From Caulobacter soli (GTDB lineage Bacteria; Pseudomonadota; Alphaproteobacteria; Caulobacterales; Caulobacteraceae): a DNA stretch of 64,000 bases. The stretch is from contig NZ_CP049199.1 of the NCBI RefSeq assembly GCF_011045195.1, positions 1,550,001 through 1,614,000 on the forward strand, given 5' to 3'. Made by a program: the position numbers and the translations under genes. The notes under the pieces are model-generated. The model was not told the origin of the DNA. It did not search any database and worked only from the letters and a program-made list of their open reading frames with translations. This document shows positions 63,060 through 64,000 of the stretch, one piece after another (the stretch's first letter is position 1; every line of letters starts with the position of its first letter).

Positions 63060-64000
63060 GTGAGAAAGGCGGCTCCAGGCGTGTTCGCAAACGATCCATC
63101 ATCGAGTGGTCAGACGGACGACGCGGTCTTGCGCGAAGCGGCGCTATGGCTGGCGCGCGCCGATCTGGGGACGCTGGACGAGGTCGCGTTCGAGCGCTGG
63201 CGCGCCGATCCGCGTCACGCCCTGGCTTATCTGCGAGTCGTCGATGCGTCCGCGCGAACGGCCGCGGCCGTCACCGGTCAAGATGTGCGCTCGCCCCGGC
63301 GTAAGCTCGACGTCACGCGGCGAGCGGCGATGGCCCTGGGCCTTGGCGCCCTGTCGCTCGGCGGCGGCGTTCTGCTAGCGGGTCGGGTCAACGCCCGTAG
63401 CCGCGCCTCCACGCCCGTGGGCGGGTTGCGCAAGGTGGAGCTGCCGCGCACCGGGGCCCTGATCCTCAACACCGACAGCGCCGCGTCCTGGCGCAATGAC
63501 CGCCAAGGCGCGCGGCTGTGGTTGGAACGGGGGGAGATCGCCCTGGACCTGGCCGACCAAGCCCCGCCGTTGCGGCTGACGGCGGGACAGGGCCACGCGC
63601 GATTGGCGCCAGGACGCTACAACGCGCGGCTTCGTCTGGGCCTTCTGGACCTGACGATCCTTCGCGGAGAGGCAAGGGTGGACGATCTGGACGAAGGTGG
63701 AGGCGCCGTCATTCGTGGTCCGCGCGCGGTTATGCTCATGTCGGGAAGGACCCTGGTCCGAGACGTGTCCTCCGAGGATCTCGCCGCGACCCAGGCTTGG
63801 CAGGGCGGCGACATCCTATTCGTGAACACGCCGCTGGCGGCGGCCGTCGAGGACTATAATCGCCACCTGCGGCGCAAGATCCTCATCGCCGATCCGGCCT
63901 TGGGCGACCTGCACGTGGGGGGACGTTTCACGGCGGCCGATCCTAGCGCCTTCCTCGAAGCCCTCCAGCTGGGTCTGGGAATCGAGGTGACGACATCGGA
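63060..64000 (+). CDS. FecR-family anti-sigma protein (3' end outside window)
   Basis: Starts at GTG 63060 with a GGGGG stretch just upstream (an in-frame TTG at 63048 is possible) and runs off the right edge after about 313 codons. N-terminal DUF4880 part ALWLARADLGTLDEVAFERW, a membrane helix from about RRAAMALGLGALSLGGGVLL, a FecR domain (ALILNTDSAASWRNDRQGAR) and a C-terminal DUF4974-like DILFVNTPLAAAVEDYNRHL. The remaining few residues are missing. By analogy a TonB receptor gene probably follows beyond the window. Confidence 0.88.
   Translation, partial: MRKAAPGVFANDPSSSGQTDDAVLREAALWLARADLGTLDEVAFERWRADPRHALAYLRVVDASARTAAAVTGQDVRSPRRKLDVTRRAAMALGLGALSLGGGVLLAGRVNARSRASTPVGGLRKVELPRTGALILNTDSAASWRNDRQGARLWLERGEIALDLADQAPPLRLTAGQGHARLAPGRYNARLRLGLLDLTILRGEARVDDLDEGGGAVIRGPRAVMLMSGRTLVRDVSSEDLAATQAWQGGDILFVNTPLAAAVEDYNRHLRRKILIADPALGDLHVGGRFTAADPSAFLEALQLGLGIEVTTS

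Overview
The window is a GC-rich alphaproteobacterial chromosome segment, almost certainly Caulobacter or a close relative. The main evidence is a complete holdfast polysaccharide cluster (hfsD, hfsA-hfsB-hfsC and hfsE-hfsF-hfsG-hfsH), an interrupted gatCAB set, a pyrB-pyrC' pair, and many STN-type TonB receptors and FecI/FecR pairs.

Layout, conserved part (1-29 kb). plsY-dprA-topA run leftward; topA leaves the window at its left edge. Polyphosphate kinase 2 (ppk2) converges on a Pit phosphate transporter. Next come the leftward pyrB-pyrC' pair and ruvX, then gatC-gatA and gatB. The gat genes are separated by a reverse Ala/Pro-rich membrane protein gene and by a DUF559 endonuclease-like gene flanked by inverted two-hairpin repeats. 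Small envelope/stress genes follow (a secreted low-complexity protein, an RcnB-like protein, a glutathione transferase, a Sel1-like protein). The holdfast cluster spans about 17.5-28.8 kb. Three extra genes sit between hfsC and hfsH: a DUF1304 membrane protein, a glucuronyl C5-epimerase-like secreted protein and a methyltransferase. A tRNA-Ser(GCT) follows, with a truncated P4-type integrase immediately downstream.

Layout, accessory part (29-64 kb). To the right of the tRNA the content is accessory: dps; three regulators that fuse an OmpR-type winged helix to a STAND ATPase; two paralogous STN-TonB receptors flanking a FecI/FecR pair; a soluble glucose dehydrogenase-like protein; an MFS exporter; a pseudo-histidine-kinase; an AraC regulator; aldehyde dehydrogenase plus Old Yellow Enzyme; two alpha/beta hydrolases; an antibiotic-monooxygenase/FAD oxidase/CPA1 antiporter operon; an orphan OpuAC domain; a GFA protein; an aldo-keto reductase; and a second ECF sigma/FecR pair that runs off the right edge.

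The most striking observation is regulatory. In 29-63 kb, 13 transcription units carry a 10-bp-phased direct repeat, TTNAC-N5-TTNAC, oriented toward the gene, and several have a third copy. In nine of the 13 a TA-containing -10-like element starts 27-29 nt after the first base of the last half-site. I did not find exact pairs with this spacing in the conserved 1-29 kb part. Tandem direct repeats with about one helical turn of spacing are the usual binding mode of OmpR-type winged helices. The three resident winged-helix/STAND ATPases are therefore the obvious candidate regulators of what looks like an island-wide regulon. This link is an inference. A second notable system is the DUF559 gene bracketed by REP-like hairpin repeats that show compensatory base changes.
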